This document shows positions 7,855 through 15,550 of a stretch of 46,489 nt of DNA, one piece after another. The translations under genes were made by a program, and so were the position numbers. Location of the stretch: contig NZ_LWMI01000037.1 of assembly GCF_001640365.1 (NCBI RefSeq), forward strand, positions 1 to 46,489, written 5' to 3'. Numbering within the stretch: position 1 is the first letter of the stretch; each line of letters starts with the position of its first letter. This DNA comes from Candidatus Arsenophonus triatominarum. GTDB lineage: Bacteria; Pseudomonadota; Gammaproteobacteria; Enterobacterales; Enterobacteriaceae. Under the pieces are notes generated by a model. The model was not told the DNA's origin. It saw only the letters and a program-made list of their open reading frames with translations, and made no database searches.

Positions 7855-8637
7855 CTAGTGAATACTTTGGCTATTAGCAAATAACGATTTCAGATTAATA
7901 CCGTATACCTGTAGCCATGATTCAGCTGGCCATGACTTAACCTGACCATAACGAATATCCGGTACTTCGGTTGCTTCCACCTGGTTCTCACGACACCATC
8001 GACGAAGTGGAGCAAATTTATATTCTTTCCCTGTGGCATTCTTTACTGCTGTGATGGTGGCATGTTTAACACTTTCTCCTAATCGTTCTGTCAGTTCCCG
8101 ATTTTTACGAGTAGCAACACTGAGTTTACCCATTGCAGAAGCTTCACGAGTGCGACTGATTTGTGATTTTGTCCTAATTGCTTCATTACGTTCATCTGAA
8201 ATAACCAGCTTTTCTTTTTCTGACTCAACTAGAGCTTCCAATGCCTGAATATAATTTCCTGGTAGTGTTTTTTGGTATTGGACAGGATGAAAATAAGCGT
8301 TTTCCATTTTTTCAAAGAAAGCCCACGCTTCGTCGGTATCAACAATTTTGGACATACGAGCTGCGCCTTTTTCTGTATATAGGGTAATAGCACGTGTTTT
8401 GTTCGAAATTTGTGCGTAAATATTATTTACTCGCAAATGTGCTAGTGCTTCACCTGTGACATTGAAATAATGAATGCCTTCAATAAAACGAGATTTGTTG
8501 TTAGATAAATTCATTCTGATATTTGAGGGTTCAGTACCATACCCCTTAGCAAGGGTTTCAGTAGTTACCACTCGAACATTTTGCCACTCGATAACGGGTA
8601 ATTGATTTGAATCGATAGTAATTAATTCAGTTTTCAT
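7855..8637 (-). CDS. ORF6N domain antirepressor-like protein
   Basis: A 260-residue phage regulatory protein. Residues 10-105 form an ORF6N domain (LPVIEWQNVRVVTTETLAKG; then IHYFNVTGEAL, TRAITLYTEKGAARMSK and DEAWAFFEKMENAYF), a DNA-binding module of phage and baculovirus regulators. Residues 120-170 are a charged coiled-coil linker, and the C-terminal 80 residues hold a second small helical domain (KEYKFAPLRRWCRENQVEAT). The ATG overlaps the stop of the truncated KilA-N gene upstream (ATGA), so translation is coupled. Presumably it counteracts the phage repressor or host regulators; that is inferred from family. Confidence 0.82.
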   Translation of the reverse strand: MKTELITIDSNQLPVIEWQNVRVVTTETLAKGYGTEPSNIRMNLSNNKSRFIEGIHYFNVTGEALAHLRVNNIYAQISNKTRAITLYTEKGAARMSKIVDTDEAWAFFEKMENAYFHPVQYQKTLPGNYIQALEALVESEKEKLVISDERNEAIRTKSQISRTREASAMGKLSVATRKNRELTERLGESVKHATITAVKNATGKEYKFAPLRRWCRENQVEATEVPDIRYGQVKSWPAESWLQVYGINLKSLFANSQSIH

Positions 8638-8867
8638 TGTGATTCTCCTTTTTGAACTTTGATTACTTCTTGACCTACCGACAAATTTGCCCTTAGCTCA
8701 TTTATTAACTCTTTTGTTTGTTTATTACGCAACCATTTATTTGGCTCCTTACTTTCGTCTCCACCACTAGCTTTATGTAACGCATTAAGGTTGAAACGAC
8801 CTTCTGAGTCTGTCGTGATTTCTACACCCGCAATGATGGGATAATTTTCATTTGTTAAATTTTGCAT
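8634..8867 (-). CDS. Truncated KilA-N domain protein
   Basis: A 77-residue protein starting MQNLTNENYPIIAGVEITTD. The segment GRFNLNALHKASGGDESKEP followed by NKWLRNKQTKELI is the first half of a KilA-N DNA-binding domain. The protein stops at GESQ, where an intact domain would continue with the GTYV...YAMWIS half seen in the complete paralogue at 15551-16336. The stop overlaps the start of the ORF6N gene. It looks like a recombination joint in mid-domain that created a KilA-N fragment next to an ORF6N gene. Whether the fragment folds alone is unknown. Confidence 0.7.
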   Translation of the reverse strand: MQNLTNENYPIIAGVEITTDSEGRFNLNALHKASGGDESKEPNKWLRNKQTKELINELRANLSVGQEVIKVQKGESQ

Positions 8868-8883
8868 AAAGATATTCCTCAAA

Positions 8884-8947
8884 GTTAATTGATGAATAAT
8901 TGCCCCTGTAAAAGGGGCGTTTAGATTATTTAGTTACGTTGGAGGAA
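8884..8947 (-). repeat. Duplicated intergenic hairpin cassette, copy A
   Basis: TTGATGAATAATTGCCCCTG, the hairpin CCCCTGTAAAAGGGG, and then ATTATTTAGTTACGTTGGAG recur almost unchanged at 14463-14528. In both places the segment joins the stop codon of a P22_AR_C-domain gene (…FLQRN stop) to the leader of the next antirepressor gene. The hairpin could be a weak terminator or an RNA processing site. Confidence 0.8.
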
Positions 8948-9689
8948 ATGTGTTAGTTCAGCTTTATGCCAATTTGAAAAGGCACCATTTAGTATTAGCT
9001 GATTATCCTGTGTAGCCTGCGATAACAAAGTTTCTATTTCAGCGATAACTTTGTCAGCATTTTCACGTTTGCGGATAATACGCTTAATCGCTGTTTTTTC
9101 TGCATCGGCTATTTTATCCTGAAGCTCTTCCGTTACATGCCAGATACGCTCACATTCTGTAGCGATAGAAGGGACTAGTCTGACTTCCATAGGATAAGGT
9201 GAAGGAATTCCTGTGACTTCTCTTAAGGCATGCCAGATAGCATTATTCCATGCATCTCTGAAACGAAAGTTTTGCGTTATCAGTGCAATGATACGAGCGA
9301 GATTTTGGGTATCTTTGCTGCTGAACTTTTCGTGAGCTTCCGATTGATATTTTGGTGCAGAATGTAGCTCTGCTTCCATACGGTTGAATTCAGCAATATA
9401 GGCTTCTTTAAATACAGCTGCTTTTTTGCCTGTGAATCCCATTACCAAAAAAACGAAGCCGTCTTTGGTCATTTCGTACATAGGGCGCTTTTCACCTTTT
9501 GCGTCGATATAATTAACCTCCGCAAAATTGCGGGCGTTAAATTCTGGTGAAGAGTCAATGTTACGAAGTTTCTTTAAAATATCATCGTGACGCTTGCCAA
9601 AGTAATCGGCAACATCTCTAGAATTTAGTAACAGCTTTACCATTATGGATAGAAACTTTAGGGGTAATAACGGAAAGTTGAAGTGTCAT
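8930..9689 (-). pseudogene. Rha-type antirepressor with P22_AR_C domain, frameshifted near the start
   Basis: The N-terminal ~95 residues are a phage Rha (pRha) domain (SRDVADYFGKRHDDILKKLR; EMTKDGFVFLVMGFTGKKA; FKEAYIAEFNRME). The C-terminal 130 residues match the P22 Ant C-terminal domain (LARIIALITQNFRFRDAWNN ... HALREVTGI) and end HFLQRN. The proper start is the ATG at 9687-9689, five bases after a perfect GGAGG: MTLQLSVITPKVSIHNGKAV. That frame stops after TKF; one extra A in ACTAAATTCT at about 9621-9625 separates it from the main frame, which itself has only a weak internal start at 9643. P22 Ant inactivates the C2 repressor, so this protein likely acted the same way. Confidence 0.75.
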
Positions 9690-9961
9690 AAGACCTCCGA
9701 TGGTAGTATTTTAATTATCACCACTTGAAGTTCCTACACTTATGGGTGGTGAGCTGAAAGGGAGTAGGAATACCGGAACTACCGACCGGCCAACCTTTCG
9801 GTTGTCCCATCCAGCCCACCATTGAATGCGGCTAGATTACGACACTAAAAAACACGCTCGCGGCGTGCATATGTCGCGGTAGTTTACGGTGGGTTCCTAC
9901 ACCCTACATCTGATTTTGCAGATGCAAATAAACTATAGCGCATGACTTCTTCTTTCGTCAA
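9690..9961 (-). promoter_or_regulatory. Antirepressor promoter and attenuator-like leader 1
   Basis: Reading leftward, a strong sigma-70 promoter has -35 TTGACG (9956-9961), an 18-bp spacer and -10 TATAGT (9932-9937). About 65 bases into the transcript, CACGC-CGCGA-GCGTG followed by six T (9847-9867) is an intrinsic terminator placed upstream of the gene, as in attenuators. Further hairpins follow (around AACCGAAAGGTT, and CACCACTTGAAG pairing with the GGTGGTG side), and the sequence GTGTAGGAAC occurs twice in the leader. The GGAGG and ATG of the Rha gene come at the end. The same promoter recurs at 15514-15543. Confidence 0.65.
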
Positions 9962-10022
9962 CATAATCATTAATTGCTTTACTGCATGAGTTAATTAAGC
10001 ACGGTAAATACAGGTAGGGTAA

Positions 10023-10199
10023 TTACTTTTTAACGCAAATCGCTTTGGCGCTGATATCCTTGAAAGTTTCAAACTCCCGCTCAAACTGTTTAGCGGCAAA
10101 TTGACACATGTTCTCAGTGTCAAACTCTTGAGTATGAAGACTTGCAAAGTTACTTGATGAGTAAGGACTGGCGTACATGGACAAGATTAAAATCCACAT
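10023..10199 (-). CDS. Small secreted or membrane-linked phage protein
   Basis: A 58-residue protein starting MWILILSMYASPYSSSNFAS. The first 10 residues are hydrophobic, suggesting a short membrane anchor or signal sequence, followed by a helical part with two cysteines (ENMCQFAAKQFE ... KAICVKK). The pattern, a short hydrophobic start then a Cys-containing helix and a terminal CVK, is common among lambdoid early-operon proteins of unknown function. It lies 17 bp downstream of ssb in the same operon. The ribosome site is weak (AAAAATTACT precedes the ATG). Confidence 0.5.
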   Translation of the reverse strand: MWILILSMYASPYSSSNFASLHTQEFDTENMCQFAAKQFEREFETFKDISAKAICVKK

Positions 10200-10216
10200 A
10201 GTAATTTTTCCTGCGT

Positions 10217-10654
10217 CTAAAAGGGGATGGAATCATCAAAATCAGGCTCAATCACAGGATTATTGCTTGGCTGGCTTGTGGTTGGCACATTCGGTCTACT
10301 TTGACTTTCCTGCGGTTTTATTTCCTTCCTGTTGCCCAATATTTCAACGTCATTGACTAAAAATTCGGGCGATATCCTTTGCTGACCGGATTTATCTGTC
10401 CATTTATTTTCCTGATAGACCGTGGTAACACGAACAAAAGTGCCTTTTTGTGCATGATTATTGATATATTCCGCTATTTGTTTAAATGCCTTGCAATTAA
10501 CCCATGTGGTCTCATCAATCCATTGACCGCTGTTGTCTTTTCTTGATTTGCTGATAGCGATAGAAAATACGGATATGGGATTTTTATCTTGGGTATAGCG
10601 GATATCTAATTTGCCGATGCGTCCGGTAAAGTTACACTGGTTGTGGTTTGCCAT
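10217..10654 (-). CDS. ssb: Single-stranded DNA-binding protein
   Basis: A 145-residue SSB. Residues 1-105 form the OB fold (NFTGRIGKLDIRYTQDKNPI; TTWVNCKAFKQIAEYI; KGTFVRVTTVYQENKW), then a Gln/Pro/Ser-rich linker and the acidic tail DFDDSIPF, which in SSBs binds partner enzymes. It coats single-stranded DNA during phage recombination and replication. It overlaps the end of the exonuclease gene by 49 bp, and the annealing protein lies upstream in the same operon, a standard phage recombination set. The frame is intact. Confidence 0.93.
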   Translation of the reverse strand: MANHNQCNFTGRIGKLDIRYTQDKNPISVFSIAISKSRKDNSGQWIDETTWVNCKAFKQIAEYINNHAQKGTFVRVTTVYQENKWTDKSGQQRISPEFLVNDVEILGNRKEIKPQESQSRPNVPTTSQPSNNPVIEPDFDDSIPF

Positions 10655-11008
10655 GTTGCCTCCGCTTTTTGATTAATTTTGTTGATTTCTGATTTCAGCT
10701 TTTCGATAAATGCTTGAACGGCTTGTTCAATTTCGTTAACCAGATTGTCATCCTTGATAATCCGGATTTTGTAGTAGGCAAGGTTAGGGGGAAGTCTGTC
10801 ATCATAGCTGACAAAATCGCACCAGTTTCTGCCTGTGCACATCATTTGGCCGTGCATTTGTAACAGGTATTCGTATTTCGGTTTTCCTGTGACAATGGTT
10901 TCAATGTGGGTAGTGGTGTTGGGGCATTTGATTTCGATAAGTCCATCATCATTAACCAAACCATCAGGACTTGCCCCAAATAGCGCAATAGACGGGTGGG
11001 GGATAAAG

Positions 11009-12202
11009 TGTATTAGTCTTAACTTAATCCGACAATTCTGATTTAAAAAAGAGCGTTACCGGTTTTAATTAACATCATTAGATAATTAAATAAAAGGTAA
11101 TTCTATGTATCAAACAAATAATCCTATCATCAAACATAAAGTCGGGTTACTTAACCTCGCTGAAGAGCTTAATAACGTCTCAAAAGCCTGTAAGATTATG
11201 GGGGTATCCCGAGATACGTTTTATCGCTACCAGGAACTTGTTAACGATGGTGGGATAGACGCTTTAATTAATCAAAATCGACGGGTGCCTAACGTAAAAA
11301 ATAGAGTAGATGAACAGATTGAAAGCGCTGTAGTCGAGTATGCGATTGAATACCCTGCACACGGTCAACACCGTAGTAGTAATGAACTAAGAAAAAAAGG
11401 CATTTTTGTTTCGGGGAGTGGCGTTCGCTCTATTTGGCTGCGCCATAATCTCGAAAATTTTACAAAACGCCTAAAAGCGCTTGAAGATAAAATCGCAACA
11501 GAAGGAATTATCCTGTCAGAATCACAAATCAGTGCTCTAGAAAAGAAAGCGCAAGATGATGAAGCCTGTGGTGAGATTGAAACAGCGCATCCAGGTTATC
11601 TGGGTTCACAAGATACTTTTTATGTCGGTCATTTAAAAGGCGTTGGTCGTGTTTATCAACAAACTTACATTGATACTTACAGTAAAGTCGTTCATTGTAA
11701 GCTTTACACAACAAAAAGCGCGATAACGGCGGCAGATTTATTAAATGACAAGGTTCTCCCTTTTTATTCCCAGCATGGGTTACCGGTGTTACGTATACTG
11801 ACGGACAGAGGCAGTGAGTATTGTGGTAAAGTTGAACATCACGATTATCAACTTTATCTCGCTATCAATGATATTGATCATACAAAAACTAAAGCTCGTT
11901 CACCTCAAACTAATGGGATTTGTGAACGCTTTCATAAAACTGTATTACAAGAGTTCTATCAGGTGGCTTTTCGTAAGAAAATCTATAGGGCTTTAAATGA
12001 ATTACAAGCTGATTTAGATAAATGGTTAGCGGAATATAATAACCAACGCACTCATCAAGGAAAAATGTGTTGCGGTCGAACGCCTATGGCAACTTTACAC
12101 GATGGAAAACAACTTTGGAGAGAGAAAGATTTAAATCAAATTTAACCTGACAGGTACTGTATAAATAACCGGTAACTGTCAGATTAAGTCTGAGCTACTA
12201 CA
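11009..12202 (+). mobile_element. IS481-like insertion sequence, copy 1
   Basis: A 1194-bp element with imperfect terminal inverted repeats: left TGTATTAGTCTTAACTTAAT and right (reversed) TGTAGTAGCTCAGACTTAAT, both continuing CYGACA. A perfect 7-bp direct repeat GATAAAG flanks it (11002-11008 and 12203-12209). It interrupts the phage exonuclease gene and is transcribed against it. A near-identical copy is at 34665-35857. Confidence 0.92.
11105..12145 (+). CDS. IS481/IS3-like DDE transposase
   Basis: A 346-residue integrase-core transposase in one frame. Residues 10-60 are a helix-turn-helix (NVSKACKIMGVSRDTFYRYQ), residues 60-150 a linker with a second DNA-binding segment, and about 165-330 the rve/DDE core: QDTFYVGHLKGVG supplies the first Asp, ILTDRGSEY the second, and NGICERFHKTV the Glu. 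The C-terminal YNNQRTHQGKMCCGRTPM is the usual family tail. The ribosome site AAGGTAA precedes the ATG. Confidence 0.92.
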   Translation: MYQTNNPIIKHKVGLLNLAEELNNVSKACKIMGVSRDTFYRYQELVNDGGIDALINQNRRVPNVKNRVDEQIESAVVEYAIEYPAHGQHRSSNELRKKGIFVSGSGVRSIWLRHNLENFTKRLKALEDKIATEGIILSESQISALEKKAQDDEACGEIETAHPGYLGSQDTFYVGHLKGVGRVYQQTYIDTYSKVVHCKLYTTKSAITAADLLNDKVLPFYSQHGLPVLRILTDRGSEYCGKVEHHDYQLYLAINDIDHTKTKARSPQTNGICERFHKTVLQEFYQVAFRKKIYRALNELQADLDKWLAEYNNQRTHQGKMCCGRTPMATLHDGKQLWREKDLNQI

Positions 12203-12335
12203 GATAAAGCCCACTTCGGTGACCGTGACATCAAACTCATTGAGGCAATATCGCGCTCTAGCTTGTGGTTCAAGGGCAATGCCCCGTTCAATGGCCTGAT
12301 TGGTTTTAATTTCTTCTCGTCGTCCGGTAAGGGTT

Positions 12336-13085
12336 TCACAAACTAATTGCATGAGGTAGTTTCGTTGCGTTGTTCCCCTGCCTTTGGATAACACCTTGTG
12401 TAAATTGCTGGCGGTGACTTTCCCAAGTCTTGCCTGAAACCATTCGTCCGTTTTCTGCTTCATGATTAGCCTCGTTTTTCATTGCAATATTGCGATAAAT
12501 AGCCATTTTATTTTCTTCGCCAATGATATCCGTCTCTTCTGGTGTTAATTTCAGCCAATGGGATTTCATTGATTCAATACCGCCTTTTGCTGATGTTTCT
12601 AATTCCTGGATTAATTGTTCGTAACGGGCTTTTTGTTGTGCGGCTTCTTTCTGTATTACAATTTTTTCCTGTTCAGGCAAGTCTTCTCCGGCATAGATAT
12701 AAAATCCTAATCCAAACATTGAAATAGCCTTGGTGAGACAGCGCATGAGCGTTTTATTGATATCAACGGCATTAGGGTTAGAAATAGCCTGATTCCGGTA
12801 ATCCATAACGGGTAACCACATTTTTCGGGGAAACTCATTATTTCCTTGTTTAACCGTGAGTGTTAACGACACCATCGCACTGCCATCATTGTTATAGCTA
12901 ATGGCATCAATGACATAGTAGGATTCTGGATAATGTGCCATTAATACGCCCCATGCCCAAGCCCATGAGAGATAAGAAAGGCCGTTTTTCTTTTCAACTT
13001 TATCGTTAACATTAATCACCGACAGCGTTTCCCAAACCTGTTGTTGAAAACTTCTCTCTTTTTCGGTATGTTGTGTTTCGCTCAT
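12336..13085 (-). CDS. Sak-type single-strand annealing protein (DUF1071)
   Basis: A 249-residue protein whose first ~190 residues match the DUF1071/Sak annealing family: LSYLSWAWAWGVLMAHYPES, PRKMWLPVMDYRN, and NKTLMRCLTKAISMFGLGFY followed by IYAGEDLP. It would anneal strands resected by the downstream exonuclease. The last ~45 residues overlap the exonuclease gene by 128 bp and read like an off-frame shadow of it; adding one A to the A run at about 12470-12480 would end the protein at MKKRG with TAATCATG leading into the exonuclease start. The 3' end is therefore probably frameshifted. The start ATG overlaps the stop of the preceding gene. Confidence 0.83.
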   Translation of the reverse strand: MSETQHTEKERSFQQQVWETLSVINVNDKVEKKNGLSYLSWAWAWGVLMAHYPESYYVIDAISYNNDGSAMVSLTLTVKQGNNEFPRKMWLPVMDYRNQAISNPNAVDINKTLMRCLTKAISMFGLGFYIYAGEDLPEQEKIVIQKEAAQQKARYEQLIQELETSAKGGIESMKSHWLKLTPEETDIIGEENKMAIYRNIAMKNEANHEAENGRMVSGKTWESHRQQFTQGVIQRQGNNATKLPHAISL

Positions 13086-13330
13086 AGATATTTCCTCTTA
13101 GGTGCTCGAAGTGCTTTGTACTGATGGATGTTCTCATTTTTGAAATGGTTAAACAGCGCCTTCCAGATATCGTCAAAATCCTCAATACTGAGTTTTCGCA
13201 TCACTGAGGAAGGTAGGCAGTCATAAACAGGCTGGACAAGTTCGCTGATTTCGTCGTCCAGCCTGTCTTCCCAATAAGCAATTTCTTGCTGTTGTTCGTA
13301 CCAGTAATCTTGCATGGCGTAAGGGTTCAT
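13082..13330 (-). CDS. Acidic small phage protein of unknown function
   Basis: An 82-residue protein starting MNPYAMQDYWYEQQQEIAYW with GAGGTC before the ATG. The N-terminal half is rich in aromatic and acidic residues, the C-terminal half is helical and ends in basic LRAPKRKYL. Its stop overlaps the ATG of the annealing protein (ATGA), and its start overlaps the presumed stop of the upstream gene, so three genes are packed without gaps. I do not recognise the family. Confidence 0.6.
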   Translation of the reverse strand: MNPYAMQDYWYEQQQEIAYWEDRLDDEISELVQPVYDCLPSSVMRKLSIEDFDDIWKALFNHFKNENIHQYKALRAPKRKYL

Positions 13331-13487
13331 TTGACCTCCTCGAACTGAAATAGCATCCTGTTTTTCTGGTTTTAATCTCCGCGACTAATAACTCGATTTC
13401 ATTTTGTGAAAAGGACGAATCCAGTAGCAGAGTGATAATTTTTTCTTTAAGATGGCGTTTTTTCGCCTTTTCAGATTTAAGGGGCAT
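13327..13487 (-). pseudogene. Small phage protein, frameshifted at its 3' end
   Basis: The frame starts MPLKSEKAKKRHLKEKIITL and continues LLDSSFSQNEIELLVAEIKT. After RKT it runs, off register, deep into the next gene. Adding one A to the AAAAA run near 13360 gives RKNRMLFQFEEVK and a TGA that overlaps the ATG of the next gene, the same overlap style as its neighbours. The product would be about 53 residues, strongly basic at the start. Function unknown. Confidence 0.5.
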
Positions 13488-13614
13488 GATGATTTTTTCC
13501 ATAAGCTTTTAGTTGCAGTGATAAAGCGATTAGCCATATATCTTGTCGTTGGGTATCAATCGCTAACTTTGCTGCCTGTCTTGCCAGCGCTAGCAGGATG
13601 TTGTCTTTGTTCAT
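13477..13614 (-). CDS. Small phage protein (45 residues)
   Basis: A short frame starting MNKDNILLALARQAAKLAID and ending GKNHHAP, with AAGGGG as ribosome site nine bases before the ATG. It is a single amphipathic helix by pattern (alternating Leu/Ala and charged residues). It sits 10 bp after the AntA gene and overlaps the next small gene by 11 bp, so it fits the operon spacing. Unknown function. Confidence 0.55.
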   Translation of the reverse strand: MNKDNILLALARQAAKLAIDTQRQDIWLIALSLQLKAYGKNHHAP

Positions 13615-13623
13615 CGTTACCCC

Positions 13624-14445
13624 TTATGCCACCTGACTATATTTGTCGTGAGTGAATTCGCCGTTCCAGTCTTTCTTCATCGGTAGCTTACTTTTGAGGT
13701 ATTGGTTATATAGCCATGAAGCCCCCTTTTTTAGCAGAACGATTTTATAACACTGGCGTTTCCCGTAATCGTTTGTCATGATGAAGGGTGATTCGGTTAG
13801 ATAGGTATCTCTCGCATAAGAATGAACACGCCAGACATGAGCCTTGCTGATATCCTTTTCTGCATCGTAGAGAAAATGACGCGATTCCAGAAAAAGGTTG
13901 ACCTGGTTAATATTTACGCCATTAAGCTGCTTGCAGAATTGAACAGGTGTCATACCAATCTGAAACAGGTTTTTTAGACTATCGATTTCGGTTTCAAGCT
14001 GTTGAACCTGTACCCCTAACAGTTGAACTTTTTTATGCTGCTCAGCCCATGCAATTGCAGATTCAGCAGGGTCAAGGAAATTAGGTAAGCCTAAAGTTGT
14101 TGGGTTATTGGGTAATTGTGATTGTAAAATTCGTCTTTCGCATTCAATGAAGTACTGTCTGGCCTGTTTCCCTTTTTCGTTGCGTTCAACCATGGATAGT
14201 TCTTTCGCCATATCGAGGGCAATGTGGTATTCCTTTGCCGGACGGCCTCCGAAGGGGTTTTCCCCAGAATTGGTGAAAACTATAAAGTCGATATTTTCAG
14301 CAAATCCATATTGCTTAATTCTGTCTTTTATCCATGTGGTAAAATCTTTACCGATTTCCAAAAACGCATGTAGATCACGTGCATTGACAGTTTGGATTAA
14401 TGCCCCGTTGATGTTTTTTGTTTCGATGTTTATTAAATTTGACAT
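13624..14445 (-). CDS. AntA-type phage antirepressor with KilA-C (ANT) domain
   Basis: A 273-residue protein starting MSNLINIETKNINGALIQTV. Residues 12-105 are an AntA/AntB domain: VNARDLHAFLEIGKDFTTWI, IKQYGFAENIDF, GRPAKEYHIALDMAKELSMV, GKQARQYFIECERRI. A coiled linker follows (VQLLGVQVQQLETEIDSLKN), and the C-terminal 110 residues form the KilAC-like domain (GVNINQVNLFLESRHFLYDA ... YKIVLLKKGASWL). Phage antirepressors of this type bind and inactivate the prophage repressor. The start is chosen for its GAGAGAT site; an upstream non-ATG start is possible. Confidence 0.87.
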   Translation of the reverse strand: MSNLINIETKNINGALIQTVNARDLHAFLEIGKDFTTWIKDRIKQYGFAENIDFIVFTNSGENPFGGRPAKEYHIALDMAKELSMVERNEKGKQARQYFIECERRILQSQLPNNPTTLGLPNFLDPAESAIAWAEQHKKVQLLGVQVQQLETEIDSLKNLFQIGMTPVQFCKQLNGVNINQVNLFLESRHFLYDAEKDISKAHVWRVHSYARDTYLTESPFIMTNDYGKRQCYKIVLLKKGASWLYNQYLKSKLPMKKDWNGEFTHDKYSQVA

Positions 14446-14462
14446 AAAGGTATCTCTCAATA

Positions 14463-14528
14463 GTTAAATTGATGAATGATTACCCCTGTAAAAAGGGGCG
14501 TTAGGATTATTTAGTTACGTTGGAGGAA
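14463..14528 (-). repeat. Duplicated intergenic hairpin cassette, copy B
   Basis: The second copy of the cassette at 8884-8947, with the hairpin CCCCTGTAAAAAGGGG and the flanks TTGATGAATGATTA and TTATTTAGTTACGTTGGAGG. It again joins the FLQRN stop of a P22_AR_C-domain gene to the leader of the next gene. The match extends into the coding 3' end, so the exchange unit includes the C-terminal domain. Confidence 0.8.
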
Positions 14529-15299
14529 GCGATTGACGTTCGCCTGTTGCCATCTTTCAAGGGATTGAGTCATGACGCTATCGTGTTCGTGAGTGCTGGA
14601 TTCTAACAGTTGCTGCATTTCACGAAGTACGGTCTCGACATCGTCTTTATGACGAAGTAAACGACGGATAACTTGTTTTTCAGCATCAAAAATAGCTGAT
14701 TTGAGCGTGTTAGTCATGCCGTAAATCCGGCGGCATTCTTCTGCAATTATTGCGATTTGATTAACCTCGAAGTGCTGAGGCGATGCGATTCCTGTCGCAT
14801 GACGTAGCGCATACCAGATACCTTGTGTCCATGCTTTTTCAAACCTAAATCCATTAGCCATGCTCCAAACAAGATGAGCTAGATTACGAGTATCGTTATC
14901 ATTTAAGAGTTCGGGGGCTTCGGGTCTTGGTTGCGGGTTATTAACTTTTGCTGAATTAAAGTAACAGTCTTCTAGTTGCTCGAATACATCCCATGCTTTA
15001 TCGGTTTCAAGCATTTTAGCATGTCTTGCCGCCCCACGTTCTGTCCAAAGGATGAGGCTACGGGTATTTTTAGCAACTAACCCTCTTAAAGAGGGTCTGT
15101 TCTTGAAATTTTTTAACTCGTAGTTTTCAAGTTTAAATAAATGTTTACCAACAATAAATCTATCAGCATTTCGAAGATAGTTATTTTGGATATGTTTGAC
15201 CTCTGTTCTGTAAAGCTGAGCGAGTAGTTCGGTAGTGATTACAGGGAGGTCATTGTGAGTAATAACAGTAAGATTATCTGCAGTAATTTGATAGTTCAT
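14511..15299 (-). CDS. Antirepressor: ORF6N plus P22_AR_C domains
   Basis: A 262-residue intact protein. The N-terminal ~120 residues form an ORF6N domain (LPVITTELLAQLYRTEVKHI; IVGKHLFKL; TRSLILWTERGAARHAKMLE; KAWDVFEQLEDCYF). The C-terminal 130 residues are the P22 Ant C-terminal domain (NLAHLVWSMANGFRFEKAWT ... YALRHATGIASP) ending RFLQRN. It shares the C-terminal domain with the broken Rha gene at 8930-9689 and the N-terminal domain type with the gene at 7855-8637: a clear case of domain shuffling. It is preceded by its own promoter and leader (15300-15543). Probably the working antirepressor of this prophage. Confidence 0.87.
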   Translation of the reverse strand: MNYQITADNLTVITHNDLPVITTELLAQLYRTEVKHIQNNYLRNADRFIVGKHLFKLENYELKNFKNRPSLRGLVAKNTRSLILWTERGAARHAKMLETDKAWDVFEQLEDCYFNSAKVNNPQPRPEAPELLNDNDTRNLAHLVWSMANGFRFEKAWTQGIWYALRHATGIASPQHFEVNQIAIIAEECRRIYGMTNTLKSAIFDAEKQVIRRLLRHKDDVETVLREMQQLLESSTHEHDSVMTQSLERWQQANVNRFLQRN

Positions 15300-15543
15300 A
15301 ATTTACATCCTGTTAGATTGTTCAAATAACCCATTGCTCGGATGGGCGGTCGGGTACTTGAACACCGCTAACAGACGGCCAGCAATTTTCCCTTCTAAAA
15401 GGTGTTGTATCTTTTGCTCGCTACCCGACCATAACAATCTATGGACGTAAAAAAACCGCATTACTTTCGGGAGCGGTATCCGCTGTTAGTGGTGTGTTCA
15501 GCACCTGATATAGAATATAGCGCATGATTTCTTCTTTCGTCAA
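15300..15543 (-). promoter_or_regulatory. Antirepressor promoter and attenuator-like leader 2
   Basis: The promoter has -35 TTGACG (15538-15543), an 18-bp spacer and -10 TATATT (15514-15519), and the 30 bp from -35 to -10 differ from leader 1 at only a few positions. In the leader, ACCGC...GCGGT followed by seven T (15449-15477) is an early terminator. CACCACTAACAG just before it can pair with CTGTTAGCGGTG near 15363-15377, a long-range pairing that could compete with other folds. GGTCGGGTA and TACCCGACC (about 15422-15428 and 15350-15357) form another pair. The 244-base leader carries no open frame of note. Confidence 0.62.
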
Positions 15544-15550
15544 TGTTTTA

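Larger units (their letters stand above)
10606..12463 (-). pseudogene. YqaJ/lambda Exo-type recombination exonuclease, split by IS481-like element
   Basis: The two pieces flank the insertion sequence: codons from ATG 12463 (MKQKTDEWFQARLGKVTASN ... VTEVGFI) and the continuation from 11008 downward (PHPSIALFGASPDGLVNDDG ... IEIKCPNT), ending at 10606. Removing the element and one copy of the 7-bp target repeat GATAAAG restores a single frame of about 220 residues. Visible active-site elements are the RARLGK-like R-x-G-K start (QARLGKVTAS), D in GASPDGL and the ExK of LIEIKCP. The enzyme degrades one strand of duplex ends to feed the annealing protein encoded upstream. With the insertion it cannot be made whole. 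Confidence 0.88.
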
